Shown here in pieces: positions 6,725 to 15,478 of a stretch of 33,894 nucleotides of DNA. This DNA is from Bacteroidales bacterium (lineage in GTDB: Bacteria > Bacteroidota > Bacteroidia > Bacteroidales > F082): assembly GCA_015709215.1 (NCBI GenBank), contig JACCQN010000038.1:1-33894 (forward strand). Direction: 5' to 3'. Both the position numbers and the translations under genes were made by a program. The first letter of the stretch is position 1; the number at the start of each line of letters is the position of its first letter. The notes beneath the pieces are model-generated. The model had not been told where the DNA came from. It saw nothing but the letters and a program-made list of their open reading frames with translations, and searched no databases.

Positions 6725-8017
6725 ATGCCACAAAACCCCGAAATAAGATCAGGAGAAATAGATGAGATTTTAGGCAAAACCCCCGGAAGAATAATTAGGT
6801 CAGGTATTGCTGTGTTTTTTGTCGTGATCATTGTATTTCTGGCAGGTTCGTGGTTTTTCAAATACCCCGATACCATTGCAGGCCCTGTTGAAATAACCAG
6901 CGACAGGCCTCCGGCAGAAATTAAAGCCAGAACCAGCGGTAAGATAGATACTATTTTTGTTGTGAACAATCAAAAGGTTTCAAAAGGAGAATTGTTGGGC
7001 ATCATCGAAAATCCGGCCAGTTTTGATGAAGTGAACAGGTTAAAGCGCCTATTGCAAGAGAATGTACATGCGGCAAACGATACTTTTCATCACGATATCT
7101 CCATTGAGAATGCCGGAAATAAGCTGGGAGAGCTGCAGCAATTTTATACGGCTTTGCGGGCATCACAACATGCTCTAACAACTTTTATACGTATTGCATA
7201 CCATGCCGAACAAATTGCTATCCTGGAAAAACAGCTTAGCGATCATCAGTTGCTTTACAATTATTCCTTTGATCAGCGCAACACACTCGAGAAAGATTTT
7301 GAGCTGGCTCGTAAAGATTTTTTACGATACAAAAACCTCTTTGACGAACAGGTCATACCGGAGCAGGAGCTGGAAAAGATACAGAGCTTTTACCTGGCTA
7401 AAAAGCTGGCCTTTGAAAATAGCAGATCAACACTGGCCAGTTTAAAAATACAAATCAATCAGTTGAAAGGTAACATCCGTGATCTTGAACTTCAATACCA
7501 ACAGCAGCTTGAAAATCATATAAATACCACAAAAGAAGCCCAACAGAACCTATTGGCACAAATCGAAATCTGGGAGCAGCGCTATGTGCTATGGTCGCCC
7601 CAAGCAGGAAGTTGTATTTTTACGCGATTTTGGTCTAGCAATCAAAACATAAACACTGGCGAAACTGTATTCACTATTTTACCCCGGGATTCAGGAGCAA
7701 TCAGAGGATTGATGCAAATTCCGGCAGCAGGTGCAGGCAAAATTGCTGTGGGTCAGCGCGTCAATATCAGTCTCGACAACTACCCTTATATGGAGTATGG
7801 ACAGCTCGAAGGCGTAGTTTCAGGCATCTCAGATGTGCCCGAGCAAGGTTCTTATTTTGTAACTATTGCTTTTCCGGAAGGTTTAGTTACAAGCTATGGA
7901 CAAGCCCTTTCATTTAACCGTCAAATGACAGGCACAGCCGAAATAATAACACACGACATCCGTCTGTTTCAACGGGTCATGCAGCCCTTAAGGCATATTC
8001 TGACAAGTAAAATATAA
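6725..8017 (+). CDS. HlyD-family membrane fusion protein (peptide export adaptor)
   Basis: The 430-residue protein has a short cytoplasmic N-terminus, one membrane segment (about 24-43, AVFFVVIIVFLAGSWFF) and a split lipoyl-like motif (RTSGKIDTIFVVNNQKVSKG, then LWSPQAGSCIF near 285). A long alpha-helical coiled-coil hairpin runs from about 95 to 270. A beta-barrel region follows (NISLDNYPYMEYGQLEGVVS). It sits 54 bases after the exporter and would link it to an outer-membrane channel. No TolC-type gene follows, so the channel must come from elsewhere. The protein resembles the adaptors paired with bacteriocin and RiPP exporters in Bacteroidota. It is the last gene of the locus. The next gene is convergent. 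Confidence 0.9.
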   Translation: MPQNPEIRSGEIDEILGKTPGRIIRSGIAVFFVVIIVFLAGSWFFKYPDTIAGPVEITSDRPPAEIKARTSGKIDTIFVVNNQKVSKGELLGIIENPASFDEVNRLKRLLQENVHAANDTFHHDISIENAGNKLGELQQFYTALRASQHALTTFIRIAYHAEQIAILEKQLSDHQLLYNYSFDQRNTLEKDFELARKDFLRYKNLFDEQVIPEQELEKIQSFYLAKKLAFENSRSTLASLKIQINQLKGNIRDLELQYQQQLENHINTTKEAQQNLLAQIEIWEQRYVLWSPQAGSCIFTRFWSSNQNINTGETVFTILPRDSGAIRGLMQIPAAGAGKIAVGQRVNISLDNYPYMEYGQLEGVVSGISDVPEQGSYFVTIAFPEGLVTSYGQALSFNRQMTGTAEIITHDIRLFQRVMQPLRHILTSKI

Positions 8018-8133
8018 AACTTTTCACATTGTCGCATGCCTCTCAAATTTTGCCATTGATTAAACCGTAGTAAGCAGGTGCTTGGGGATTAATCGCTGAA
8101 GTACCATTTGAACAGAAGCTAAGATCCTGTTCA

Positions 8134-9348
8134 CTACCAATCGCGGCTTAAAAAATCTCTCAGATGCCAATGCTCCACTCCTTCAATGTTTCCGCCGGAA
8201 GGTTCATCCATCGTTACCACAAGTTTTGGAAAATTGTCCCGAATCGACAAAAGTGTTCTGAATTCATGTTGACGGGTTTGCTCGCTTTCCATCAAATAGG
8301 CACACTGCACATAGAGTTTTTTGTTATCTTTTTCCGCAATAAAATCAACCTCATAGGCTGCTGAAATGCCAACAAACATCCTGTAACCATTGACTAATAA
8401 GTGTTTAAATACAATATTCTCAATCAGTTTGTTAATATGCATGGGTTGGTATCCAATCCACGCATTACGCAGTCCATGATCTTCAAAATAGTATTTTTCA
8501 TTGGTTTCAAAGTGTCTTTTTCCTTGCAAATCAATGCGTTGAACCTTAGCAAGGTAAAACGCATCCAGCGCGTACTGTATGTAATTAGTAAGGATAGCAA
8601 CCGAAATCTTTTGTCCCTGAGCTTTCATAAATTTGCTAATGCTATTTGCTGAAAACAAACTTCCGGTGTTGTCGGCCAAAAACCGCATCAGATTTTCGAG
8701 CATTGCAACGTTTCGAACTTCATGACGTTTCACCACATCTTTGAGCATCACCGTGGCATTGATGGTTTTCAGGTAGTCAAACACTACCTCATCAGTCAAA
8801 GGCAGATGTATCAGATTGGGCAGCCCTCCATACTTCATATATAATTGCAAGCTGCTGTTATCATTGTTCACCGAATGGAATTTAAGAAATTCCGGATAAC
8901 TCAGGCTGTGCACGGGAATTTCCACAAACCTGCCACTAAGGCGGTCGGCAAGTTCGCCTGATAAAACACTGGCGTTACTTCCCGTACACCAAATGTCAAC
9001 GACTTGTTCATTGAGCAAGCTCCTGAGTGCCTGCTCAAAATCTTCAATTTCCTGAACCTCGTCGATGAAAAGGTAATTGGCAACACCCTCTTTCAATTTG
9101 GATTTAACTTGAGCATAAAGTTCTGTTGCCTTATTCAATGTTGCAAATTCCATCAACTCCATATCAAAAAAAATGATATTGGCATGTGGTTCCATTTGCA
9201 CAATGGCATCGGCCACCATATGCAACAAATAGCTTTTTCCGGTGCGTCGTTGACCAGTAAATACCTTAATCAAGCTTATTCCTTTGAAAGACAATGCTTT
9301 GTTGAGGTATTTTTGACGAATAATGATTTTATCAGGACGTGGACTCAT
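8134..9348 (-). CDS. AAA-family ATPase with DUF4143 domain
   Basis: The 404-residue protein begins with an AAA_14-type ATPase. Walker A is GQRRTGKS (32-39), Walker B is YLFIDEVQEIEDFEQ (about 92-106), and a sensor-like WCTGSNASVLSG follows. The C-terminal DUF4143 domain (about 190-400) includes a PD-(D/E)XK-like stretch, YEVDFIAEKDNKKLYVQ. This family is abundant and multicopy in anaerobic bacteria and archaea, and its role is unclear. A link to mobile elements or toxin-like functions has been suggested. It is convergent with the HlyD gene and is transcribed from a well-formed promoter with an inverted repeat at 9362-9422. It appears to be an independent unit, not part of the RiPP operon. Confidence 0.9.
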   Translation of the reverse strand: MSPRPDKIIIRQKYLNKALSFKGISLIKVFTGQRRTGKSYLLHMVADAIVQMEPHANIIFFDMELMEFATLNKATELYAQVKSKLKEGVANYLFIDEVQEIEDFEQALRSLLNEQVVDIWCTGSNASVLSGELADRLSGRFVEIPVHSLSYPEFLKFHSVNNDNSSLQLYMKYGGLPNLIHLPLTDEVVFDYLKTINATVMLKDVVKRHEVRNVAMLENLMRFLADNTGSLFSANSISKFMKAQGQKISVAILTNYIQYALDAFYLAKVQRIDLQGKRHFETNEKYYFEDHGLRNAWIGYQPMHINKLIENIVFKHLLVNGYRMFVGISAAYEVDFIAEKDNKKLYVQCAYLMESEQTRQHEFRTLLSIRDNFPKLVVTMDEPSGGNIEGVEHWHLRDFLSRDW

Positions 9349-9361
9349 TTGCTTTTTAATT

Positions 9362-9422
9362 CAAAGATAGTAAATATACTTTACAAAAGTCAAATTAATC
9401 TATTATTTATAAAGTATATTTA
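9362..9422 (-). promoter_or_regulatory. Promoter with inverted-repeat operator for the AAA ATPase
   Basis: On the minus strand, TTTG (9394-9391) and TATCTTTG (9369-9362) are spaced by 21 bases, a good Bacteroidota -33/-7 pair, 14 bases before the start codon. A perfect 13-bp inverted repeat, TAAATATACTTTA (9371-9383) with TAAAGTATATTTA (9410-9422), brackets the -33 box. One arm fills the spacer. This is where a repressor would bind. The repressor is unknown. Confidence 0.6.
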
Positions 9423-9611
9423 ATAAAAGGTGGAAATTCCGTGTTTTTATACAGTATGTTTTACTAATAGAAATTGACACAACTAGTAGCATAGAGATTT
9501 TCAGAAGTGCTTAACTGCTACAGAAAATTAATTACACATCAATACAAGATTAAGTGATCAATGTAAATTTTCAGGCTAATTTTACTATCTTGGCTTCAAT
9601 TTTAAAATGCC

Positions 9612-11306
9612 ATGCCGGGATTTACATTTCAACAAAGCTATAAGCCCGATCAAAATTCAGCTAAAGTATTGCTTGATAGGCTTTTTAATTACCAACGCCG
9701 GATGTTTTTTGATGAAAAACAATGCCGGCTTTTTGCTGATTTTTATTCAGATTATCCAATCCAATATTGGGAGACAGCCGATTGTATGGTGCTTCTGGAA
9801 GGTAGGATTTATGACCAGATAGAAGCAGTTCTAAAACAAAAAGTTCAGGACTTTTGTGCCGGACAAATCACCGCTAAGCAATTGCAATCGTGGTTACTAC
9901 AGCGCGATGGAGAATTTGTGCTGTTGATCTACCACAAAACAAATCAGCAGCTTTTTGTCTGGAACGACTGGCTGGGACGGCTTCCTGTTTATCTCTTTCA
10001 GGACAAGAAACAATTTGTTATCGGGAGGGATATCCGGCAGCTTCGTCATCTCGCAGGGATAACCAGCTTTGATCCCTATGCACTCGCAACTACATTGCTT
10101 TTTGGTTTTGCTTTAGGGGAGAAATCTCTTTGGCATAACATCAGCTATTTGCCACCAGGCTCACTATTGAAGGCAGATTTTATCAAAAATTCCATTGAAA
10201 TTTCAGATAACCAATTTGAAGGTTTTCGTACAGGTAATATACAGTATTACGATCCAAAAATCGTATTAAATGATTTATCGGAGGCAACACAATACCGCTT
10301 GGAAAAAGTTAAAAATCCTGCCTTGTCATTAAGCGGTGGCCTGGATTCGCGTTTAATGGCAGGAGTTTTCAAACAAATGGACCTTCGTATTCCTGCTTTT
10401 ACCTATCAGGATGATGCTGGCACAGCTGATGCTGATCTAAAGGCTGTAAATGAAATTGTAAGGCAATTGCAATGGCATCAAAATCATCGGTTTATTGCCT
10501 TGCAAAATCCTGCTGAGGAACAACTATCGCAGTTAATGGAAATTAAACAAGGGATTAATTATGCTGGTATGGCATTTATCCTTCCTTTTCTGGAATATTT
10601 TAAAATCCATCAATACAGCATGTTCACAGGCGATGGGGGAGATAAGGTTTTGGCCGACCTGAGACCATCCATCAGGATAAAATCTTATCCTGCCTTGCTG
10701 AACTTTCTTTTGCAAAAATATGATCGTATAAGCTTGTCTCAGGCTGCCAAATGGACTGGCCTTGAGACCAATGCACTAAAAATCTACCTGATCGGGCAAC
10801 TCCAAAGTTACAATAGTAGCCCTGAGCTGGCATACACGGATTTTTTATTGCGTGAGCGCGCACGGAAGTGGCTTTTTGAGGGTGAAGATCGCAACCGCGC
10901 ATTTTGTTGGTCAACAACGCCATTTTTCAGCCAGCCTTTCACTGCTGCTGCCTTGCCAGTCTCCATGGACCAGAAGGCTAACGGCAAAATGTTTTTGGAA
11001 CTTTTTCGGCTTTTGCCAGGACAATTGGAAACCATTATTAATCCTAACTGGAAGTTGCCCTTAAACCAGCAGCATTCCATCCGTAAGCTCTATTTTCGAC
11101 AGCGTTTGAAACTCTACCTTCCGTGGAGTCATATTTTATTTAAAGATTCGACCGCAAAAATTCAATTGAATAAAGGATATACAGAAAGTAAAGAACTGCT
11201 CAACAATTTAGCTTACAGTGGCTTAGTGTTATCTGATAAAGATTTTGAAAAGACATTTCACACGGATTTAGTTCAGGAGATTATTGGTTTGAGTTTAATT
11301 CAATAA
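9612..11306 (+). CDS. Asparagine-synthetase-like protein lacking the glutaminase cysteine
   Basis: The 564-residue protein has the two-part architecture of class B asparagine synthetases. An N-terminal Ntn-like half (1-200) includes a WNDWLGRLPVYL strand pair. A C-terminal PP-loop synthetase half has SGGLDSR at 241-247 and FTGDGGDKVL near 335-345. The catalytic Cys2 needed to take ammonia from glutamine is missing: the start reads MPGF. No in-frame alternative start supplies it. The synthetase site looks intact, so the protein probably adenylates a carboxylate using free ammonia or another nucleophile. Relatives occur in surface-polysaccharide regions, and such a region lies downstream. A link to the RiPP locus (as lasso cyclases are in this superfamily) is much less likely. 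A weak -7-like TATCTTGG lies at 9586-9593. Confidence 0.75.
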   Translation: MPGFTFQQSYKPDQNSAKVLLDRLFNYQRRMFFDEKQCRLFADFYSDYPIQYWETADCMVLLEGRIYDQIEAVLKQKVQDFCAGQITAKQLQSWLLQRDGEFVLLIYHKTNQQLFVWNDWLGRLPVYLFQDKKQFVIGRDIRQLRHLAGITSFDPYALATTLLFGFALGEKSLWHNISYLPPGSLLKADFIKNSIEISDNQFEGFRTGNIQYYDPKIVLNDLSEATQYRLEKVKNPALSLSGGLDSRLMAGVFKQMDLRIPAFTYQDDAGTADADLKAVNEIVRQLQWHQNHRFIALQNPAEEQLSQLMEIKQGINYAGMAFILPFLEYFKIHQYSMFTGDGGDKVLADLRPSIRIKSYPALLNFLLQKYDRISLSQAAKWTGLETNALKIYLIGQLQSYNSSPELAYTDFLLRERARKWLFEGEDRNRAFCWSTTPFFSQPFTAAALPVSMDQKANGKMFLELFRLLPGQLETIINPNWKLPLNQQHSIRKLYFRQRLKLYLPWSHILFKDSTAKIQLNKGYTESKELLNNLAYSGLVLSDKDFEKTFHTDLVQEIIGLSLIQ

Positions 11307-11373
11307 TTGGGTCTGGTTTTTCTGCAATTTTTACTTTCTCAAAAGAAATCACGTAAAATTCGAGCTGAATTCC

Positions 11374-11381
11374 TAAATTTG
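11374..11381 (+). promoter_or_regulatory. Predicted -7 element for efp
   Basis: TAAATTTG matches the Bacteroidota -7 consensus TAnnTTTG and ends 27 bases before the efp start. No clear TTTG -33 box is seen at the expected distance. Confidence 0.5.
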
Positions 11382-11408
11382 CAGCCTTAATCACTTAAAC
11401 AGTACTTT

Positions 11409-11975
11409 ATGGCTTCGACAGCTGATTTTAGAAACGGTCTGATAATTGAATTTAATAACGATTTGTATTCCATTGTTGAGTTTCAACATGTGAAACCCGG
11501 TAAAGGTGCAGCCTTCGTGCGTACGAAATTGAGAAACCTCAAAACTGGTAAGGTTTTACCTAACACTTTTCCTGCCGGAATAAAGATTAACATTCAGCGT
11601 GTAGAGCGTCGTCCAATGCAGTATCTTTACAATGATGGTCAGGATTATCATTTTATGAACAATGAAACCTTTGAGCAGATTCCTATTGCCAAAGAATTGA
11701 TTAATGCTCCCGATTTTCTCCGTGAGGGCGATACCGTAGAAGTGATGTATCATACTGAATCTGATTCTGTTCTTACCTGCGAATTACCTACTTCTGTTGT
11801 GCTGGAAGTAACCTATACCGAGCCTGGTGAAAAGGGCAACACGGCCACCAATGCTATGAAAGACGCCACACTCGAAACTGGTGCAGTGATTAAAGTGCCT
11901 CTTTTTATCAATATCGGTGATAAAATCAGAGTGGATACCCGCGATGGCAGTTATTCAGAACGTGTGAAAGAATAA
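11409..11975 (+). CDS. efp: Translation elongation factor P
   Basis: This 188-residue protein has the three beta-barrel domains of EF-P, which binds between P and E sites and relieves stalling at polyproline. The tip loop reads [11 protein letters not shown] with Lys32 at the position that is beta-lysylated in E. coli (Lys34). The C-terminal signature region [11 protein letters not shown] is present. Length and start are normal for the family. It is followed after eight bases by the LpxD-like gene, a pairing common in Bacteroidota. Whether Lys32 is modified cannot be told, since no epmA/epmB-like gene is in the window. Confidence 0.97.
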   Translation: MASTADFRNGLIIEFNNDLYSIVEFQHVKPGKGAAFVRTKLRNLKTGKVLPNTFPAGIKINIQRVERRPMQYLYNDGQDYHFMNNETFEQIPIAKELINAPDFLREGDTVEVMYHTESDSVLTCELPTSVVLEVTYTEPGEKGNTATNAMKDATLETGAVIKVPLFINIGDKIRVDTRDGSYSERVKE

Positions 11976-11983
11976 TCGACTTT

Positions 11984-12913
11984 ATGAAATTTAACCCACC
12001 ACTTTCGCTTAAACAGCTTGCTGCCATGTTGCAGGCTGATTTTGAGGGTGATCCGAATTTTGTAATCAGTGGCCTGAACGAAATTCACATGGTAGAGCCG
12101 GGTGATATTACTTTTGTGGATCACCCGAAATACTACGAAAAAGCACTCAATTCGCGCGCTACCACTATCCTGATCAATAGGAAAGTGGCCTGCCCCGAAG
12201 GAAAAGCCCTAATATTTCACGAAAAGCCTTTTGATGCTTTCATTCAGCTGATTCAACAATACCGGCCATTCGAGCCTTCTAATGGTTTGATTAGTCCAAC
12301 AGCCGAAATTGGTAAAGGAACTATCATTCAACCCGGGGCTTTTATTGGCAACCATGTAAAAATCGGAAAGAATTGCCTGATTCATGCCAATGTAAGTATC
12401 TATGATCACACTATTGTTGGTGATGATGTGATCATTCACTCCAATACGGTTTTGGGGGCAGATGCCTATTATTTTCAGCGCAGACCCGAGGGCTACAAGA
12501 AATTCGAAAGCTGTGGCCGTGTTATCATTGCCGATCGCGTTGAAATTGGCGCATTGTGCAGCATCGACAAAGGCGTTACGGGTGATACCATCATCGATGA
12601 AGGAACTAAAATGGATAACCACTGTCAGGTGGGGCACGACACCTACATCGGCAAGAACTGCCTGATCGGTTCACATGCTGCCATTGCTGGCGTTACGCGC
12701 ATCGAAGAAGATGTAATCATATGGGGCAGAGTCGCAATCAATAAAGACATTGTAATTGGAAAAGGAGCAGTTATCCTTGCCACATCGGCGGTGGACAAAT
12801 CTCTTCCAGGAGGTAAAACCTATTTTGGTGTACCCGCCGATGATGTACGGAAGAAATGGCGCGAGCTGGCTGCCTTAAGGCAACTGCCTGATTTTATGGC
12901 TGGAAAGAAATAG
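11984..12913 (+). CDS. LpxD-like UDP-3-O-acylglucosamine N-acyltransferase
   Basis: The 309-residue protein has a short LpxD-type N-terminal domain (1-100, including EPGDITFVDHPKYYEKAL) and a left-handed beta helix made of hexapeptide repeats (about 100-280: IGKGTIIQPGAFIG, VKIGKNCLIH and so on). His218 in CQVGHDTYIGKN lines up with the catalytic His of LpxD. LpxD adds the second 3-hydroxyacyl chain in lipid A synthesis. Bacteroidota often carry this efp-linked version besides a canonical lpxD, so it may be a paralogue acting on another sugar. Only eight bases separate it from efp, so the two are probably cotranscribed. It is convergent with the polysaccharide operon. Confidence 0.85.
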   Translation: MKFNPPLSLKQLAAMLQADFEGDPNFVISGLNEIHMVEPGDITFVDHPKYYEKALNSRATTILINRKVACPEGKALIFHEKPFDAFIQLIQQYRPFEPSNGLISPTAEIGKGTIIQPGAFIGNHVKIGKNCLIHANVSIYDHTIVGDDVIIHSNTVLGADAYYFQRRPEGYKKFESCGRVIIADRVEIGALCSIDKGVTGDTIIDEGTKMDNHCQVGHDTYIGKNCLIGSHAAIAGVTRIEEDVIIWGRVAINKDIVIGKGAVILATSAVDKSLPGGKTYFGVPADDVRKKWRELAALRQLPDFMAGKK

Positions 12914-13004
12914 AAGATACAGCAAAGACAAAAGCTGTAGCATCGCTATAATCTTAATTGTGATAGGGCGATCCTTATAGCAACATTAAGAAAAACTTGA
13001 ATAA

Positions 13005-14465
13005 TTATTCCTCGGTTTTTTCGTTTTCGATCGGAACATCAATTTGATCACGATCAGCAAAATAAACATCCATTACAACAATAATCGCCATTAAACCCCA
13101 CACCGGCACCGATAGCTTGTCTGTGTCAAGAAAGTTATTCAATAAGCCATGAACAAAATAGCTAATCAAAGCCAGGGTTGCTGAAAGAGTCAAGATTCGC
13201 GACTCATTATTCCGTGCTTTTTTATAGGTGTTTAAACCCCTGTAAATCATAACCCCTACCAATAGAAAAACAAGCAGCATCCCAATCACACCCATTTCAG
13301 CGAGCGGGCCGATATATTCGCTGTGTGCATTTCCACCATCTCCGGCATTGGTGCTGATAATGGTTTTTTCTTTCGACCTTTGAAACGGAGCATATACAAA
13401 CTGATAAGTACCTGGTCCCCAGCCAAAAAAAGGCCTTTCGTTGTACAAGCGTATGGCTGCTTGCCAGCGGTTTATCCTTTCAAGGTTGGAAGCATCGGAG
13501 GAGATATTGGAGATTGAGCGTACATGCTCTACCAGGTTGTTTGAAGAATCTTGCTTGTTTTTTTCAAGCATATCGATGATCTGATGCTGAAACGAAAAAA
13601 GGACAACCAAAACGGTAATAAAAGCTGCCAAAATCCATCTAAACTTAATGTGTAACAACACAGCTATTAAAACAACAAGAGCAGCGCCGATACTAATCCA
13701 GGCAGCTCTGCTCAACGAAAGCACAGTTCCAACCGCAAGCATCAAGGCAACTGTTATAATCCAAAAACGTGTCCATTTGCTCAGCCCCGGATAAAAGGCG
13801 TATCCTGAAATGAAAATAAGATAAATGGCCAGTGCTGCTCCGTATGCGGTGTGGTCGTTATAAAAAGGCGACATCACCCAGTGAGCTGAATCATCACTAA
13901 AACCGTAGCTGGCATGATTCAAAATGGTGTATCCGATAACAATAAGCAAACTAAAAGTGTAAAGCCAGATATACCAATGAATGTTTTTTAGGTTTTTAAA
14001 AACAAGCGAGGCAACAAAAAATGAGGGAATAATAAACCATAGCCTGGATACAATATACTTAACGGAAACAAGTGGAATTTCGCTAGTGAAAGCCGTTACA
14101 ATCATCCAGCCAAACATCAGATAGATCACCAGGGCAATCGGGTGTCGGGCAATCCGCATATCATAATTACGCTCGTAAAGAAACTTAGCTGTAAAGAGCA
14201 CTAATACGCCGAAAAGCATGGGCTCAACAGGTAATGAAACCGCCAAACCTGCGTCCATATCTTCAATATTGACCGAAAAAGGAGTTAAAAGTGCTATGAG
14301 CAACAAAACCTTATCGAGCGAAAAGATGTAAAGCATCAAAATGCCCAAAACTATTGGCAGACTAAAGGCAAGATAAAAATCCTTTTGTACTACCAAATAG
14401 AGGTTTAGTGCAACAAAAGCTGCTGCAATAAGGTATAACCATGCTATTTTTATCCGTTCCGTCAC
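13005..14465 (-). CDS. O-antigen ligase/polymerase family membrane protein
   Basis: The 486-residue protein has about 12 hydrophobic segments and a large loop between about 310 and 400. That loop holds RPFFGWGPGTYQFVYAPFQ and the NAHSEYIGPLAEMGVIGMLL motif typical of the Wzy_C/WaaL family (catalytic His in H-x-x-x-L/I before a Gly-rich helix). Members join O-antigen to lipid A or polymerise repeat units. It is the last gene of a five-gene minus-strand operon, 12 bases after a Wzz-like gene. Ligase and Wzy polymerase cannot be separated from sequence alone. The C-terminal tail is acidic. Confidence 0.87.
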   Translation of the reverse strand: MTERIKIAWLYLIAAAFVALNLYLVVQKDFYLAFSLPIVLGILMLYIFSLDKVLLLIALLTPFSVNIEDMDAGLAVSLPVEPMLFGVLVLFTAKFLYERNYDMRIARHPIALVIYLMFGWMIVTAFTSEIPLVSVKYIVSRLWFIIPSFFVASLVFKNLKNIHWYIWLYTFSLLIVIGYTILNHASYGFSDDSAHWVMSPFYNDHTAYGAALAIYLIFISGYAFYPGLSKWTRFWIITVALMLAVGTVLSLSRAAWISIGAALVVLIAVLLHIKFRWILAAFITVLVVLFSFQHQIIDMLEKNKQDSSNNLVEHVRSISNISSDASNLERINRWQAAIRLYNERPFFGWGPGTYQFVYAPFQRSKEKTIISTNAGDGGNAHSEYIGPLAEMGVIGMLLVFLLVGVMIYRGLNTYKKARNNESRILTLSATLALISYFVHGLLNNFLDTDKLSVPVWGLMAIIVVMDVYFADRDQIDVPIENEKTEE

Positions 14466-14477
14466 TTGTGGCAGATA

Positions 14478-15449
14478 TTAGGCTGCTGAAGAATAGTCGG
14501 TGAGTTTCTTTTTGTTTTCGAGGGCAAAGATAACAAGGATTGCTATCAGCAAACCTCCAACCGCTGCCAGCGTAACAATAATCCAGCGAACCGGATAGGC
14601 TTTTTTATCAGATGGATAAGGTTTAGAGATTACGTTTGAATAGGTGAGATTTGAGTTGTAGAAACGCAATTCCTGCTCGTATTCCACTTTGATATCTACA
14701 TAGGTACGCGATTCGTGCTGCAACATCTCAACGGTTGTTAACAACTCCCCACCAAGCTTTTGAATATTTTCTTTTAGTTCCTTTACAGCGGTATTGTTCA
14801 CTGCCCGGGCATCACTACCGTCAAAAGTTTTTAAATACCCGCGCATGATCTCCTGTGATTGTACACTATAATCAATTAACCCGTAGGTAGTTCCAAGAAC
14901 TTCAAGCTGATTTTTTAACGAATCAATCAGGGCTCTTTTAGCCCTAAGTTGCTTGTCGTACATATCAATTACTTCGCGGCGTTTGCTTTTATGCAGGTCT
15001 GCAATTTTTACATTGTAAAAGTAAAGGATTGCATCTGCCATATCAGCAGCAATTTGTGGGTCCTTGTCCATCACGGTGATTGAAATGGCCTCGTACATGG
15101 TTTTACTGATTTTAACCCTGTCGTGGTATTCTTCCAATAAAACTGAACGCCAATAAGGATATTCAGGATCAATTTTGTAATGCTCCATCAGGTTAAATCT
15201 CTTAGTCACCGAGTCGACAATATCCTGCGACTGGATAATTTGCAGCATTTGCTCTGTTTCGCTTTCATCCGAATAGGCATTGATATTGGCCGGATAAGCG
15301 ATAGCTTCTGACTTGTAGAGCGGTGTGATAAAAGCAGGGCCACTAAAAATAGCGCCTAAAATAACCGCCACCACAAAAATCACTGCCAGATGGTATTTCC
15401 ATTTTAACAGGAGCCGAACCAGTGATGTATTATTAAAGTAGTTATCCAT
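14478..15449 (-). CDS. Wzz-like chain-length determinant (second copy)
   Basis: The 323-residue protein has two membrane segments (about 17-37 and 290-312) flanking a periplasmic domain, the polysaccharide co-polymerase layout. The Wzz-type N-terminal region shows AFITPLYKSEAIAYP after TM1. A helical stretch near 150-240 is coiled-coil-like. The C-terminal TM is preceded by KPYPSDKKAYPVRW, a Pro-rich motif of the family. No cytoplasmic kinase domain is fused. It is clearly paralogous to the adjacent gene at 15479, sharing ETEQMLQ, the hydrophobic repeats and the Pro-rich exit. The two are 29 bases apart. Confidence 0.85.
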   Translation of the reverse strand: MDNYFNNTSLVRLLLKWKYHLAVIFVVAVILGAIFSGPAFITPLYKSEAIAYPANINAYSDESETEQMLQIIQSQDIVDSVTKRFNLMEHYKIDPEYPYWRSVLLEEYHDRVKISKTMYEAISITVMDKDPQIAADMADAILYFYNVKIADLHKSKRREVIDMYDKQLRAKRALIDSLKNQLEVLGTTYGLIDYSVQSQEIMRGYLKTFDGSDARAVNNTAVKELKENIQKLGGELLTTVEMLQHESRTYVDIKVEYEQELRFYNSNLTYSNVISKPYPSDKKAYPVRWIIVTLAAVGGLLIAILVIFALENKKKLTDYSSAA

Positions 15450-15478
15450 CTTAATGTAATATTGCTTGTTCTTAGTTC

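Noticed and set aside
9607-9822. ORF beginning MPCR that overlaps the start of the asparagine-synthetase-like gene
   Set aside because: It contains a Cys near the start but is out of frame with the conserved protein and ends after 71 residues. It does not supply the missing catalytic Cys.
9612-11306. Lasso-peptide cyclase linked to the RiPP locus
   Set aside because: Lasso cyclases belong to the same superfamily, but there is no lasso precursor, B1/B2 leader-processing pair or operon link. The gene is separated by a minus-strand ATPase.
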